DNA of 64,000 bases from Enterocloster lavalensis (GCF_902364025.1 NZ_CABJCG010000002.1:186001-250000), one strand, 5' to 3'. Shown: positions 1 through 9,504, counted from the first letter of the stretch. Notes: generated by a model from the sequence alone, not told the origin. Translations and numbers: made by a program.

Positions 1-861
1 CAGATCGATAAACTGGCCGATGTCCGTTAACGGGACCTGGCGTTTGCGGTTGATCTCCTCCAAAAGGGCCTGGTCCGAGCAGTATTGCTCCCAGCAGCCG
101 TATTTTCCGCAGGAACACTGGTGGGTTTCCCGGATGTTTACCGTGTGATGGCCCACCGCGTTGGCAAAGCCCAGGTACCCCCGCACCAGCTCCCCGCCGG
201 TGATGATGCCGCAGGAGATGACGTCCGTGATGCTGAGCACGGTCATTTCCCGGTATTGGGGGTAAAGGCGGGATTCCATGGAGGCGGCCAGATTTCCGTC
301 GTTGTCGATGTAGACCGGCACGTGGTAGCGCTGGTCCAGCAGGGATTTGATGTCAATGTTGTGCCAGCCCAGCTTGGGGATGAAGCGGATCACCCCGTCT
401 AAGTCGATGATGCCGCGGACGGCCAGGCTGATGCCGATGAGCCCGTAGGGACAGGGCGGAATCTCCTTGATCATCCGGTCGATCTCCTGGTAGAGCTGGC
501 GGTAGACGCAGGCAAAGGCCGGCTCCGTGATGGAGAAGGAGCGGCGCAGCAGGATTTCGTTATTTAAGTCCGTCAGGATCAGCTTCACGGACTGGACGCC
601 CATGTCCACGGCGATACAGTAGCCCGCCCTGGCCGCCAGCGTCAGAATGATGGGCTTGCGGCCGCCGCTGGAGTCCCCGGTGGTGGTCTCCTCCACCAGC
701 TTCAGGCTCATCCACTCCTTGACAATGGTGGAGACCGTGGCTTTGTTCAGCCCTGTCTCCTCGGAAATTCTGGCCCGGGAGATGTGTTTCTTGTTCAGTA
801 TATGTTTGATAATGGTCAGCCGGTTGGCGGACCGGATATCCCTTGTCTGCGAAATCTTCAT
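1..861 (-). CDS. ROK family transcriptional regulator (3' end outside window)
   Basis: The protein starts at the ATG at 861 and stays open for 287 codons to the left edge, so its C-terminus is missing. Residues 1-75 form a winged helix-turn-helix (ARISEETGLNKATVSTIV), the NagC/XylR-type DNA-binding domain. The rest is the ROK sugar-kinase-like fold. It includes the ROK zinc motif CSCGKYGCWE near residue 255, and IDNDGNLAA at the sugar-binding region. ROK repressors normally sense a sugar and control transport or catabolic genes. The target is probably to the left of the window, because the genes to the right are unrelated. The ligand is unknown. Confidence 0.9.
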   Translation of the reverse strand, partial: MKISQTRDIRSANRLTIIKHILNKKHISRARISEETGLNKATVSTIVKEWMSLKLVEETTTGDSSGGRKPIILTLAARAGYCIAVDMGVQSVKLILTDLNNEILLRRSFSITEPAFACVYRQLYQEIDRMIKEIPPCPYGLIGISLAVRGIIDLDGVIRFIPKLGWHNIDIKSLLDQRYHVPVYIDNDGNLAASMESRLYPQYREMTVLSITDVISCGIITGGELVRGYLGFANAVGHHTVNIRETHQCSCGKYGCWEQYCSDQALLEEINRKRQVPLTDIGQFIDL

Positions 862-908
862 AAAGAAAGACCCCCATTCTGCTTATGTTCAAAACGGCCT
901 CGCCGCGC

Positions 909-1439
909 TCACATAAAATACTTCCGGAAACGTCCCCAGAGGTGCCGCTGCGCGTACAGATAGGCCCGGTCGTAGAGCCACAGGCCCGCCTGACCTGCCA
1001 GAATCACCGCCGCCCACAGGAGCGGGGACGGGGAAGCGGCGAACAATAGATGCCAGAAGCCCGCTGTCACCGGAAGGAACATCAGGTTGAAGAGCGCGTA
1101 CCGGAGCGCCGTAAATATCCAGGGCTTTTGCAGCCCGGACGGCCAGCCGGCCATCAGGCGGTAGAGGGCCTCAGTCCCCAGGATATACAGCCCCATGGCG
1201 GAAAATGATATCACATAAAATTTGTTGGGAGCGGTCAGAAATCCCAGCAGCACGCTGGCCAGATAAAAGGCAGCGCCGGTCCGCAGCCCGAACTCGCGGA
1301 TCACGATCCCCACAAAATAGGAGGCCGCGGCCAGCAGAAACAGCGTATTGGTCTCAAAAACGCTGCCCAACACCATACAGATTACGGAAAATGCCAGAAG
1401 CAGGCCGCAGAGCGCGACTCTTCTTGCCGTCACATGCAT
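909..1439 (-). CDS. multi-pass membrane protein of unknown function
   Basis: This is a hydrophobic protein of about 176 residues with roughly five predicted membrane segments and a basic C-terminal tail (RFRKYFM). I place the start at the ATG at 1439 because a GGGAGGGG ribosome site lies about 10 nt upstream; a start at 1463 would put that site inside the gene. The gene overlaps the stop of the J-domain gene by about 10 nt, so the two are translationally coupled and belong to one operon with the DUF5685 gene. I do not recognise a family. The size and segment pattern loosely resemble small ECF-type S components, but no motif supports that. Confidence 0.75.
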   Translation of the reverse strand: MHVTARRVALCGLLLAFSVICMVLGSVFETNTLFLLAAASYFVGIVIREFGLRTGAAFYLASVLLGFLTAPNKFYVISFSAMGLYILGTEALYRLMAGWPSGLQKPWIFTALRYALFNLMFLPVTAGFWHLLFAASPSPLLWAAVILAGQAGLWLYDRAYLYAQRHLWGRFRKYFM

Positions 1440-2056
1440 GAACAGAGATCCCCTCCCATACACTCACAGAGCGTGTCCGCCAGCCAAAGGTCGCAGCACA
1501 TATTTCCGGTTCCGCAGGAGGAGCCCATTCCATAGCCGCCGCCGTAGGGATTGCCCTGGTATCTGCGGCTGGTCCAGGTGAGCTGATTTAAGAGCTGGGC
1601 GTACTGCATGTTGCCCGGTTCCATGTTAACCGCCTGCTGGGCGTGCTCCATGGCTACGATATTGTTCCCGATGGAGGCGTTTGCCACGGCGCTGGCATAG
1701 TACCACATGGAGGTCCGGTTGGGCATCCGATTCAGCAGATTGATGGCTTCCTGGTAATGCCGGCTGTTGATAAAGTTGATCACAGCCTGCATCTCCACGT
1801 CCTGGGAGTTCCCGCCGCCCGCGGAGCTGCCGCCCCCGTAGGAGTAGGAGCCGCCGCCCTGGGCGCGCTGCTTCATGATCATGTCGTAGGCCTCCTGGAC
1901 CTCCTTGAATTTTTCCTCCGCCAGGTCCGCCAGCGGATTGTTCACATTGGCGTCGGGATGGTATTTCCTGCTCAAATCCCGGTAAGCCTTCTTTACCTCG
2001 TCGTCCGATGCGCTCTGGGGTACGCCCAGAACCTCATAGGGATTCTTTGTCATCAT
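1430..2056 (-). CDS. J-domain protein with cysteine-rich tail
   Basis: Residues 5-65 are a J domain: [20 protein letters not shown] followed by the diagnostic HPD tripeptide in RKYHPDAN, which stimulates Hsp70 ATPase activity. A Gly/Ser linker follows (about 70-90). Residues 95-170 resemble a TPR-like helical region ([28 protein letters not shown]). The C-terminus is unusual: the last 35 residues carry seven cysteines in C, CC, CxC and CxC groups. The gene overlaps both neighbours and sits in the middle of the operon. It is not a classical DnaJ because it lacks the four CxxCxGxG repeats. It is probably a specialised Hsp70 co-chaperone. Whether the cysteines bind metal is unknown. Confidence 0.85.
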   Translation of the reverse strand: MMTKNPYEVLGVPQSASDDEVKKAYRDLSRKYHPDANVNNPLADLAEEKFKEVQEAYDMIMKQRAQGGGSYSYGGGSSAGGGNSQDVEMQAVINFINSRHYQEAINLLNRMPNRTSMWYYASAVANASIGNNIVAMEHAQQAVNMEPGNMQYAQLLNQLTWTSRRYQGNPYGGGYGMGSSCGTGNMCCDLWLADTLCECMGGDLCSCM

Positions 2057-2897
2057 TTCCGTAGTCCTCTTTCTGTTCCGTTTTCTTTTGCTGTATTTTT
2101 TGATATCGGTTCCAAACGCCGCCGTAGAGAATGTTGCGCAGAATACCCGCGTCCTCCAGGCAGGGAAGTTGTTCGAACTCCCGGCAGCAATCCGCGATCA
2201 TCATACACAGAATGGTGCGGATGTGCTCCTCAAAGTCCGGGCGGCGGCTTAAATCCACCAGCGGATTGTACCGCCCGGCCTTCCGGTCATCCTCCAGATC
2301 CTCATAGGCGTCCATTAAATAGATAAATTTCCCAAGATAAAAGCCCATGCGCCGCAGCGCGTTCTGCCACCGGTCCCTGCGGCAGGCGAACAGCTCCGCG
2401 GTCACCCGGCCGAAGCAGCCGCTGACCAGGTCCAGATCGCGGCTGTCCTCCTGTTCCAGGCGGGACAGCTTGCGAAGCTCCCGGGCGATTATGCGGCTCT
2501 GACGGGGATATTTGCGGGCGGCCCGGGCAGCGTTTCGTTTGAGCGCGGCCATTCCCAGGAGTGCCTGGGCGCTGCGCTCGTCCGCCCAGTCGTCCCTCAG
2601 GTGGAAGTAGGCCAGCAGCAGGTTCATGTCCGCGGCGTACTGGGTAATCTCATTGCGCAGCATCGGCCGCTTTTTCAGGGGATGAACCTTGCAGGGGTGA
2701 GATTCGGTCCGTCCGCCGCACTCGTAGAGGGAGGTTAAAAGAACGATGAGAAAGGTCATATCGTAGGTCAGGGTCATCTGACCGGCGGCGCCGTATTCCT
2801 CCTGCAGCGTTCTGCACAGGCCGCAGTAGTAAGCCTTGTATTTGCGGAGCTCTTTAACCTTCAGCTCCGGTTCGCAAATCGTAACGTATCCAAACAT
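2034..2897 (-). CDS. DUF5685 family protein
   Basis: About 287 residues from the ATG at 2897, chosen because a GGAGTG ribosome site sits about 6 nt upstream and the protein then begins [16 protein letters not shown], typical of the family. The early motif [10 protein letters not shown] and later Cys/Asp/Glu-rich helices ([21 protein letters not shown]) resemble the all-alpha prenyl-synthase-like or metal-binding helical folds, but no enzyme activity is known to me. It overlaps the J-domain gene by about 20 nt and is the first gene of the three-gene operon. A function linked to Hsp70 clients is a guess from context only. Confidence 0.8.
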   Translation of the reverse strand: MFGYVTICEPELKVKELRKYKAYYCGLCRTLQEEYGAAGQMTLTYDMTFLIVLLTSLYECGGRTESHPCKVHPLKKRPMLRNEITQYAADMNLLLAYFHLRDDWADERSAQALLGMAALKRNAARAARKYPRQSRIIARELRKLSRLEQEDSRDLDLVSGCFGRVTAELFACRRDRWQNALRRMGFYLGKFIYLMDAYEDLEDDRKAGRYNPLVDLSRRPDFEEHIRTILCMMIADCCREFEQLPCLEDAGILRNILYGGVWNRYQKIQQKKTEQKEDYGNDDKESL

Positions 2898-2993
2898 AAT
2901 TTCACTCCGTCGAAACCGGCCGTATCCGGCCGGCAGTATACCGCGCCTGCCCATTGCCCCCCTAAGCCTGAACAAAATTGGCTAAGTGTTCCT

Positions 2994-3023
2994 ATTATAG
3001 CATAGGGGGCTGAGGTTTCACAA
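2994..3023 (-). promoter_or_regulatory. sigma-A promoter for the DUF5685 operon
   Basis: On the minus strand TTGTGA (3023-3018) and TATAAT (2999-2994) are separated by 18 nt, with TG one base before the -10 (extended -10). It lies about 100 nt upstream of the DUF5685 start and is divergent from the gdpP promoter. Confidence 0.6.
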
Positions 3024-3073
3024 GGGATCATTTGTTGGGGGAGGCGGGCTTAGGCGCCGTTTCGCATTTTAAA

Positions 3074-3102
3074 TAGACGAAAAGCCCGTTCTGTGGTATA
3101 CT
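3074..3102 (+). promoter_or_regulatory. sigma-A promoter for gdpP-rplI-dnaB
   Basis: TAGACG (3074-3079), a 17-nt spacer and TATACT (3097-3102) lie 47 nt upstream of the gdpP start. No other convincing promoter is seen before rplI or dnaB, so the three genes may share this transcript. Confidence 0.55.
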
Positions 3103-3148
3103 GTTTAAGATAGGCGTATTCCGATCGTTTATTTATTGGAGGAAGACT

Positions 3149-5194
3149 ATGAAAGAGAAAGTAAAGGTACGGGGGAAATTCCGTCTGTACTTACAGTGGC
3201 CGCTGTATCTGTCGGCGCTTTTCATTATAATGGGCCTGTTCGTTGGGCTGGTTTCGGTCAAGGCGGGCATCATTGTGTCCTCGTTTACGGTAGTCTATGT
3301 TGGAATTGCGCTGTGGATCTATTTTTCCCGCAAGCGCGGTATCGCCGCGGCCATGGTGGAGTTTGCCGCCTCCTACAACCAGATGCAGCTGCAGGTGATG
3401 AACGAGATGCTGGTGGCCTACGCGGTGGCGGATGAAAACGGCCGTCTGCTGTGGATGAACCGGGAATTTGTGCGCATCATGGGGGGCGAGAAATCCGCGC
3501 CCAAGAACCTTCTGACCCTGTTTCCCGAGATCAAGCGGGAACAGCTGGCCACCGGAGGCGACGTGGTGACCCTGCACAGCTCCTACGGGGACCGGAACTA
3601 CCGCATCGACCTGCACCAGGTCAGCGTCACCAGGACCGAGGAGGGCGAGGACGCGCTTCCGGCTGTCTTTGATTCGGAAGTGACCGCGGTGTACCTGCTG
3701 GACGAGACCCAGACTCTCAAGTACATGCAGCAGATCAACGACCAGAAGCTGGTGGCCGGGCTCATTTACCTGGACAACTACGACGAGGCGCTGGAGAGCG
3801 TGGAGGAAGTGCGGCGCTCCCTGCTGACCGCCCTGATCGACCGCAAGATCAACAAATATATCGCCGGTATGAACGGCATCGTGAAAAAGATGGAGAAGGA
3901 CAAATATTTCTTCGCTATTAAGCAGCAGTACATTCCTAAGATTCAGGAGGACCGGTTCTCCATTCTGGAGGACGTTAAGACCGTCAACATCGGCAACGAC
4001 ATGGCGGTGACCCTGAGCATCGGGATCGGTATGAACGGCGACACCTACAGCCAGAACTACGAGTATGCCAGAACCTCCATCGATATGGCCCTGGGCCGCG
4101 GAGGCGACCAGGCGGTGGTGAAGGACGCGGATAAGATTCAGTATTACGGCGGCAAGGCCCAGCAGATGGAGAAAACCACCCGCGTGAAGGCCCGCGTAAA
4201 GGCCCACGCCCTTCGGGAACTGATGGAAAATAAGGACCGGCTGCTGATTATGGGCCACCGGCTCTTGGATATCGACTCCTTCGGCGCGGCGGTGGGCATT
4301 TACCGCATCGCCATGGCCATGAACAAAAAGGCCAATATCGTGGTCAACGAGGTGACCTCCTCCGTGCGCCCCATGATGGAGCGGTTTACGGGCGGGGGTG
4401 AATACCCGGAGGATATGTTCCTCACCGGCCCCAAGGCCGCGGAGCTGGTGGACGGCGGCACCATGCTGGTGGTGGTGGATGTGAACCGTCCCAGCATCAC
4501 CGACGAGCCGTCGCTTTTAAAGCTGATCAAGACCATCGTGGTGCTGGACCATCACCGGACCAGCAGCGAGATCATCGACAACGCGGTGCTCTCCTATGTG
4601 GAGCCCTACGCGTCGTCCGCCTGTGAGATGGTGGCGGAGGTATTGCAGTACATCATGGATGGGATCAAGGTACGGCCGGCAGAGGCGGACGCCATGTACG
4701 CCGGAATCGTGATTGATACCCAGAATTTTACAAACCAGACGGGCGTGCGCACCTTTGAGGCGGCCGCCTACCTGCGCAGAAGCGGCGCGGATATCACCCG
4801 CGTGCGCAAGCTGTTCCGGGAAAATATGGTGGACTACCAGGCCAAGGCCGAGGCGGTCCGGCTGGCGGAGGTCTATATGGACTCCTTCGCCATCAGCGTG
4901 TGTCCCTCCGACGGACTGGACAGCCCCACCATTATCGGCGCCCAGGCAGCCAATGAGCTTCTGGAGATCCGGGGGATCAAGGCATCCGTGGTGCTCACGC
5001 CCTACAATGGCGTGATCTATTACAGCGCCAGGTCCATCGACGAGGTCAACGTGCAGGTGATGATGGAGAAGCTGGGCGGCGGCGGACACCGCACCATCGC
5101 CGGGGCGCAGATCCCGGATATCACCGTGGAAGAAGGCAAAGAACGCCTGAAAGCAGTGATCCGGCAGATGCTGGAGGCAGGCGAAGTATCATAA
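3149..5194 (+). CDS. gdpP: GdpP-type cyclic-di-AMP phosphodiesterase (DHH/DHHA1)
   Basis: 681 residues, the usual GdpP length. Two membrane helices span about 10-60, then a PAS-like domain, a degenerate GGDEF domain (about 180-330), a DHH phosphoesterase domain and a DHHA1 domain. The catalytic motifs are visible: GHRLLDIDSFGA (about 368), VVDVN, VLDHHRT (about 463) and the DHHA1 glycine motif GGGGHRTIAG (about 643). The GGDEF active site is missing, as is usual in this family. Known members hydrolyse c-di-AMP to pApA and affect wall stress, osmotic balance and beta-lactam tolerance. The start has a GGAGG site. It is followed by rplI and dnaB, a conserved order in Firmicutes. Confidence 0.95.
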   Translation: MKEKVKVRGKFRLYLQWPLYLSALFIIMGLFVGLVSVKAGIIVSSFTVVYVGIALWIYFSRKRGIAAAMVEFAASYNQMQLQVMNEMLVAYAVADENGRLLWMNREFVRIMGGEKSAPKNLLTLFPEIKREQLATGGDVVTLHSSYGDRNYRIDLHQVSVTRTEEGEDALPAVFDSEVTAVYLLDETQTLKYMQQINDQKLVAGLIYLDNYDEALESVEEVRRSLLTALIDRKINKYIAGMNGIVKKMEKDKYFFAIKQQYIPKIQEDRFSILEDVKTVNIGNDMAVTLSIGIGMNGDTYSQNYEYARTSIDMALGRGGDQAVVKDADKIQYYGGKAQQMEKTTRVKARVKAHALRELMENKDRLLIMGHRLLDIDSFGAAVGIYRIAMAMNKKANIVVNEVTSSVRPMMERFTGGGEYPEDMFLTGPKAAELVDGGTMLVVVDVNRPSITDEPSLLKLIKTIVVLDHHRTSSEIIDNAVLSYVEPYASSACEMVAEVLQYIMDGIKVRPAEADAMYAGIVIDTQNFTNQTGVRTFEAAAYLRRSGADITRVRKLFRENMVDYQAKAEAVRLAEVYMDSFAISVCPSDGLDSPTIIGAQAANELLEIRGIKASVVLTPYNGVIYYSARSIDEVNVQVMMEKLGGGGHRTIAGAQIPDITVEEGKERLKAVIRQMLEAGEVS

Positions 5195-5221
5195 AAATTG
5201 ATTGAAAGGAAGTTGAGAATT

Positions 5222-5668
5222 ATGGATATCGTATTGTTAGAGGACGTTAAGGCACTGGGTAAAAAGGGACAGATCGTCAAGGTTAACGATGGTTACGCCC
5301 GCAATTTCATCCTGCCCAAGAAGCTGGGCGTGGAAGCCACAACCAAGAACTTAAACGACTTAAAGCTGCAGAAGGCCAACGACGCCAGACTGGCTGCTGA
5401 GCAGCTTGCGGCGGCCAGGGAGCTGGCTAAGAAGGTGGAGGCGAGCCCCGTGACCGTTTCCATCAAGGCGGGCGAGGGCGGACGGACCTTCGGTTCCGTT
5501 TCCACCAAGGAGATCGGCAAGGCTGTCAGCGACCAGCTGAAGCTGGACATCGACAAGAAAAAGATGGTTCTGACCGATCCGATCAAGACGCTGGGGACCT
5601 TCGAGGTTCCGGTTAAGCTTCACAAGGACGTGACCGCCAAGCTGACCGTTAAGGTTGTGGAGGCCTGA
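5222..5668 (+). CDS. rplI: 50S ribosomal protein L9
   Basis: 148 residues beginning [17 protein letters not shown]. The N-terminal domain carries the RNA-binding signature [12 protein letters not shown], a long central helix follows (about 40-75), and the C-terminal domain ends [12 protein letters not shown] chose the ATG at 5222 over the in-frame ATG 24 nt upstream because it gives the canonical N-terminus and has a GGAAG site at the right distance. It lies 27 nt after gdpP and 20 nt before dnaB. L9 binds 23S rRNA at the base of the L1 stalk. Confidence 0.97.
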   Translation: MDIVLLEDVKALGKKGQIVKVNDGYARNFILPKKLGVEATTKNLNDLKLQKANDARLAAEQLAAARELAKKVEASPVTVSIKAGEGGRTFGSVSTKEIGKAVSDQLKLDIDKKKMVLTDPIKTLGTFEVPVKLHKDVTAKLTVKVVEA

Positions 5669-5688
5669 CAGACAGGAGAGATGGAGAC

Positions 5689-7047
5689 ATGGATGAAACG
5701 CTGATGAAACGGGTGCTGCCGCACAGCATTGAAGCGGAGCAGTCGGTTATCGGCTCCATGCTGATGGACCGGGAGGCGGTGATCGCCGCCTCGGAAATCA
5801 TCGTGGGAAGTGATTTTTACCAGCACCAGTACGGCGTGATGTTCGACGCTATGGTGGAGCTGTTCAACGAGGGAAAACCGGTGGACCTGGTCACACTTCA
5901 GGACCGCCTGAAGGAGAAGGACGTGCCTCCCGAGGTCAGCAGCCTGGACTTTGTCCGGGACATTGTGACTATGGTGCCCACCTCGGCCAATGTGAGAAGC
6001 TACGCCCAGATCGTCCATGAGAAAGCGGTGCTGCGCAAGCTGATCCGCACCACGGAGGAGATCGCCAACACCTGCTACGCGGGTAAGGACCCGTTGGAGG
6101 ATATTCTGGCCGACACGGAGAAGCAGATCTTCAACCTGCTGCAGAGCCGCAGCACCCAGGATTTTGTGCCCATCAAGCAGGTGGCCATCAACGTGCTGGA
6201 GAAGATCGAGGAGGCGTACAAGACCCAGGGCACGGTTACCGGCGTTCCAACCGGGTTTATCGACCTGGATTACAAGCTGTCCGGCTTCCAGCCCTCGGAC
6301 CTGGTACTGATAGCCGCCCGCCCTTCCATGGGAAAGACGGCCTTTGTTTTGAACGTGGTGGACCATGTGGCGGTGCGCAAGAAGCTGCCCTGTATGGTGT
6401 TCAGTCTGGAGATGTCCAAGGAGCAGCTGGTCAACCGTATGCTCTCCATGGAGTCCAACGTGGACGCCCAGAAGCTTCGGACCGGCTCCCTGACGGATTC
6501 GGATTGGGACGCGGTGGTGGAGGGCGTGGGAATCATCGGCAACGCCAAGCTGGTGATCGACGACACGCCGGGTATTTCCATTTCCGAACTGCGCTCCAAG
6601 TGCCGGAAGATGAAGCTGGAACACGGCCTGAGCATCGTGATCATCGACTATTTACAGCTGATGAGCGGCAGCGGAAAGGGCGGCAACGACAACCGGCAGC
6701 AGGAAATCTCCGAGATTTCCCGTTCCTTAAAAGCCCTGGCCCGTGAGATGCACGCGCCGGTGGTGGCGCTGTCCCAGTTGTCCCGTGCCTGCGAGACCCG
6801 TACGGACCACCGCCCCATGCTTTCGGACCTGCGTGAGTCGGGAGCCATCGAGCAGGACGCCGACGTGGTTATGTTCCTTTACCGCGACGACTATTACAAT
6901 AAAGACACCGAACACCCCAACGAGGCGGAGGTAATCATCGCCAAACAGCGTAACGGCCCCATCGGCACGGTGACGCTGATCTGGAAGCCGGAGTACACGA
7001 AGTTCGTGAACGCCACCCGGCCCCAGGGAGAAGGTGCGGGAGAATAA
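5689..7047 (+). CDS. dnaB: replicative DNA helicase DnaB
   Basis: 452 residues. The N-terminal DnaB domain (about 8-110, PHSIEAEQSVIGSM) contacts primase. The RecA-like ATPase domain has Walker A ARPSMGKTAF (about 208-217) and Walker B region IVIIDYLQLM. The later motifs LSQLSRACE and LRESGAIEQDADVV are the DnaB H3/H4 regions. This is the hexameric replication fork helicase. It starts 20 nt after rplI with a GGAGAG site and ends before a clear intrinsic terminator. No intein or insertion is present. Confidence 0.97.
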   Translation: MDETLMKRVLPHSIEAEQSVIGSMLMDREAVIAASEIIVGSDFYQHQYGVMFDAMVELFNEGKPVDLVTLQDRLKEKDVPPEVSSLDFVRDIVTMVPTSANVRSYAQIVHEKAVLRKLIRTTEEIANTCYAGKDPLEDILADTEKQIFNLLQSRSTQDFVPIKQVAINVLEKIEEAYKTQGTVTGVPTGFIDLDYKLSGFQPSDLVLIAARPSMGKTAFVLNVVDHVAVRKKLPCMVFSLEMSKEQLVNRMLSMESNVDAQKLRTGSLTDSDWDAVVEGVGIIGNAKLVIDDTPGISISELRSKCRKMKLEHGLSIVIIDYLQLMSGSGKGGNDNRQQEISEISRSLKALAREMHAPVVALSQLSRACETRTDHRPMLSDLRESGAIEQDADVVMFLYRDDYYNKDTEHPNEAEVIIAKQRNGPIGTVTLIWKPEYTKFVNATRPQGEGAGE

Positions 7048-7062
7048 ATGTGTTAAGAATAT

Positions 7063-7108
7063 GCCGGGAGTTCTGAAGATGAATTCAGAAATTACCGGCT
7101 TATTTTTA
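7063..7108 (+). terminator. intrinsic terminator after dnaB
   Basis: A two-part stem, GCCGG (7063-7067) with CCGGC (7095-7099) enclosing TTCTGAA with TTCAGAA, is followed by TTATTTTT. It ends the gdpP-rplI-dnaB transcript. Confidence 0.8.
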
Positions 7109-7175
7109 TGATTCATTGAAAAATTGGGGGAGGAGGACAAGGTGCACAAAAGATTATAAAATAATAAAAAAGATA

Positions 7176-7204
7176 TTGACAATATGACGGTGGTGTTTTA
7201 TATT
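7176..7204 (+). promoter_or_regulatory. sigma-A promoter of the GntR/ABC operon
   Basis: Consensus TTGACA (7176-7181), a 17-nt spacer and TATATT (7199-7204). The expected start site at about 7211 falls inside the palindromic operator that follows, so repressor binding would block initiation. Confidence 0.8.
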
Positions 7205-7207
7205 TAA

Positions 7208-7234
7208 GTTGTAACTTATGGGACAAGTTACAAC
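7208..7234 (+). promoter_or_regulatory. perfect palindromic operator, probably for the GntR regulator
   Basis: GTTGTAACTT (7208-7217) and AAGTTACAAC (7225-7234) are perfect 10-bp inverted arms around a 7-nt centre. The GT...AC ends fit GntR/FadR-type sites. It covers the predicted start site of the operon whose first gene is a GntR protein, so autoregulation is likely. Confidence 0.75.
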
Positions 7235-7267
7235 CAACAAGAACGGAAAATCGGAGGACTCCTAAAC

Positions 7268-7987
7268 ATGAATATCATTGAGAAGAACAACCTTGTGGAC
7301 GAGGCTTACAACCAGCTGCTTCAGATGATTGCCAGCGGCGAGTGGGTGGAGGGGAGCAAGCTTCCGTCGGAAAGCCAGCTCTGCGAAACCCTGGGGGTGA
7401 GTCGGAACACGGTAAGGGTTGCACTCAGCAAGTTAAACGCCCTGGGCCTCATTGAGAGCCGCCAGGGATTCGGATACAGCGTTCGGAATTTGAATATCGG
7501 AATTTACTTAAACTCCATGCTCCCCACCATGCTGCTGCACTCCCGGGACTTGGAGAGCATCACGGAATTCAGGATCGGAGTGGAGAGCGAAGCGGCGGCG
7601 GTGGCGGCTGAACGGGCCACCGCGGAGGACTTAGAGCGGATGCGGGTGGCCTGCGAGAAGGCGGAGGCCCACATGGGCGACCCGGATATGTTTGCAAAAT
7701 ATGATATGGAATTCCACCGGGCGGTGGCGGAGGCGTCCAAGAATCAGCTGTTTATCAAGGCGGCGGAGATGCTGGAGTCCATGTACACGGTCTGGCTCAT
7801 GGGTCTGCTGCGCACCCACGGCATGGAGAAGAGCCATGTGTTCCATTACAATATTTACTGTTCCATTGCCAACAAGAAGGGGGACGACGCCAAGCGGTAT
7901 ATGACCGAGCACATGGAGGACGTGCTTCGGAAGGTGAGAATCGACAACGAGCGAAAGAGAAAGTTAAAGGAGAAGACAGAGCAGTAA
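7268..7987 (+). CDS. GntR family regulator with FCD domain
   Basis: 239 residues. The N-terminal winged helix (about 8-75) has the GntR signature LPSESQLCETLGVSRNTVRV and the wing SRQGFGYSV. Residues 95-220 are an all-helical FCD effector domain with the usual metal-binding Asp/His residues (KYDMEFHRAVAEAS and later VFHYNIYCSIA). FadR-subfamily proteins with FCD domains usually sense organic acids or sugar acids. It is the first gene of the operon, 21 nt before the ABC ATPase, and has a palindromic operator upstream, so it probably represses its own operon until the transported compound or a metabolite is present. Confidence 0.92.
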   Translation: MNIIEKNNLVDEAYNQLLQMIASGEWVEGSKLPSESQLCETLGVSRNTVRVALSKLNALGLIESRQGFGYSVRNLNIGIYLNSMLPTMLLHSRDLESITEFRIGVESEAAAVAAERATAEDLERMRVACEKAEAHMGDPDMFAKYDMEFHRAVAEASKNQLFIKAAEMLESMYTVWLMGLLRTHGMEKSHVFHYNIYCSIANKKGDDAKRYMTEHMEDVLRKVRIDNERKRKLKEKTEQ

Positions 7988-8007
7988 GAAGTAAAAGGAG
8001 GGGGAAA

Positions 8008-9489
8008 ATGGAGAAATTGCTTGAATTCAGGGGAATCGGCAAATATTTTCCAGGGGTTAAGGCATTGGATGACGTGAGCTTTGATTTATATCCGGGGGAG
8101 GTTCACGTCATCGTGGGGGAAAACGGCGCGGGCAAGTCTACACTGATGAAAGTGTTGTCCGGCGCCTACACGGCGGACGCGGGGGAGATTTTTTTGGAGG
8201 GGAAGCCCATCACACGAAATTCTCCCCGTATTTCCGAGGAACTGGGAATCCGCATGATTTACCAGGAGCTGAATCTGGTGCCGGAGCTGTCCATTGCCAG
8301 CAACGTCTTTCTGGGACATGAGCTGAAAAAGGGGTTTTTTGTGGACAAGCGGGCCCAGGAGGCCAAGGCGGACGAGCTGCTGCGGGACATGGGGATTCAG
8401 GTGGATTCCCGGACGCTGGTGAAGAACCTGGGGGTGGGGACCCAGCAGATGGTGGAGATCGCCAAGGCGCTGTCCAAGAATGCGAAGATCATCGTGTTTG
8501 ACGAGCCCACCAGCTCCCTGACGGATTCGGAGATCCGCGAGCTGTTTCGGATCATCGAGCTTTTAAAGCAGCGGGGCGTGGGAATGTTCTATATCTCCCA
8601 CCGGCTGGAGGAGCTTTTTGAGATCGGCTCCAGGGTCACGGTGATGCGGGACGGAAAGCATATTCTGACCGAGGACATCAAAAACATGGATATGACCCGT
8701 GTCATTGAAGGGATCGCGGGTCGCAAGATTGAAAATCTGTACCCCCACACCCGCAAGGAGGCGGGGGAGGCGCTGTTGGAGATCAGGGGCCTGTCGGGAG
8801 AACGGTTCGAGGATGTGTCCATGACGGTGCACGCGGGCGAGATCGTGGGCGTGTCCGGGCTGGTGGGGGCCGGCCGGACGGAGACCATGCGGGCCGTGTT
8901 CGGAATCGATTCCTACCGCACCGGGGAGGTGTTTGTGGATGGAAAAAAGGTTCCCAAAAACAGCCCGGAAAAGGCGGGGCGCATGGGGATGTGCCTGTTG
9001 CCTGAGGACCGGAAGGTGGAGGGGCTGGCGCTGCCGCTTAGCATCCGGGAAAACAGCGTGATTTCGTCTTTGAAGCTGCTCAATCCGGGGGGAATTGTGA
9101 AGCGTGCGCAGGAAAAGACCAAGGTTCAGGAGTACATGGACCGCCTGTCCATCGCGGCGTCCACCATGGAAAAGCTGGCGCGCTTTCTCAGCGGAGGCAC
9201 CCAGCAGAAGGTGGTCATTGCCAAGTGGCTCATGTCCAAATCCCGGGTGTTCATATTTGACGAGCCGACCAGGGGAATCGACGTGGGGGCCAAGAGCAGC
9301 ATCTACGAGCTGATGGACGAGCTGGTTTTGCAGGGAGCTGCCATTCTCATGGTATCTTCGGATTTGCAGGAGATACTGGGGATGAGCGATCGGATCTACG
9401 TGATGTCGGGGGGCAGCGTAGTCGGGGAGATCGATGGCAGCGAGGTGGAGCAGAGCATGGTTTTGAACCTTGCGTTCTCCAATGTTTAG
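8008..9489 (+). CDS. sugar ABC transporter ATP-binding protein (RbsA/MglA type)
   Basis: 493 residues with two ABC domains in tandem. The first has Walker [10 protein letters not shown] (about 39-47) and Walker B IVFDEPTSSL. The second has the altered P-loop SGLVGAGRTE that is normal for RbsA-like proteins, signature LSGGTQQKV and Walker [12 protein letters not shown]. It powers a CUT2-type importer, which moves free monosaccharides without phosphorylating them. The two permease genes follow at once and the binding protein lies about 4.6 kb further on. Confidence 0.95.
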   Translation: MEKLLEFRGIGKYFPGVKALDDVSFDLYPGEVHVIVGENGAGKSTLMKVLSGAYTADAGEIFLEGKPITRNSPRISEELGIRMIYQELNLVPELSIASNVFLGHELKKGFFVDKRAQEAKADELLRDMGIQVDSRTLVKNLGVGTQQMVEIAKALSKNAKIIVFDEPTSSLTDSEIRELFRIIELLKQRGVGMFYISHRLEELFEIGSRVTVMRDGKHILTEDIKNMDMTRVIEGIAGRKIENLYPHTRKEAGEALLEIRGLSGERFEDVSMTVHAGEIVGVSGLVGAGRTETMRAVFGIDSYRTGEVFVDGKKVPKNSPEKAGRMGMCLLPEDRKVEGLALPLSIRENSVISSLKLLNPGGIVKRAQEKTKVQEYMDRLSIAASTMEKLARFLSGGTQQKVVIAKWLMSKSRVFIFDEPTRGIDVGAKSSIYELMDELVLQGAAILMVSSDLQEILGMSDRIYVMSGGSVVGEIDGSEVEQSMVLNLAFSNV

Positions 9490-9504
9490 GCGAGGAGGGG
9501 GATT

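Noticed and set aside
3191..4258. Long open frame (355 codons) on the minus strand within gdpP
   Set aside because: It is an antisense shadow of a well-supported gene and has no family features or ribosome site.
5620..6624. 334-codon minus-strand frame over dnaB
   Set aside because: His/Leu/Gln-rich translation is typical of the antisense frame of GC-rich coding DNA; dnaB is certain.
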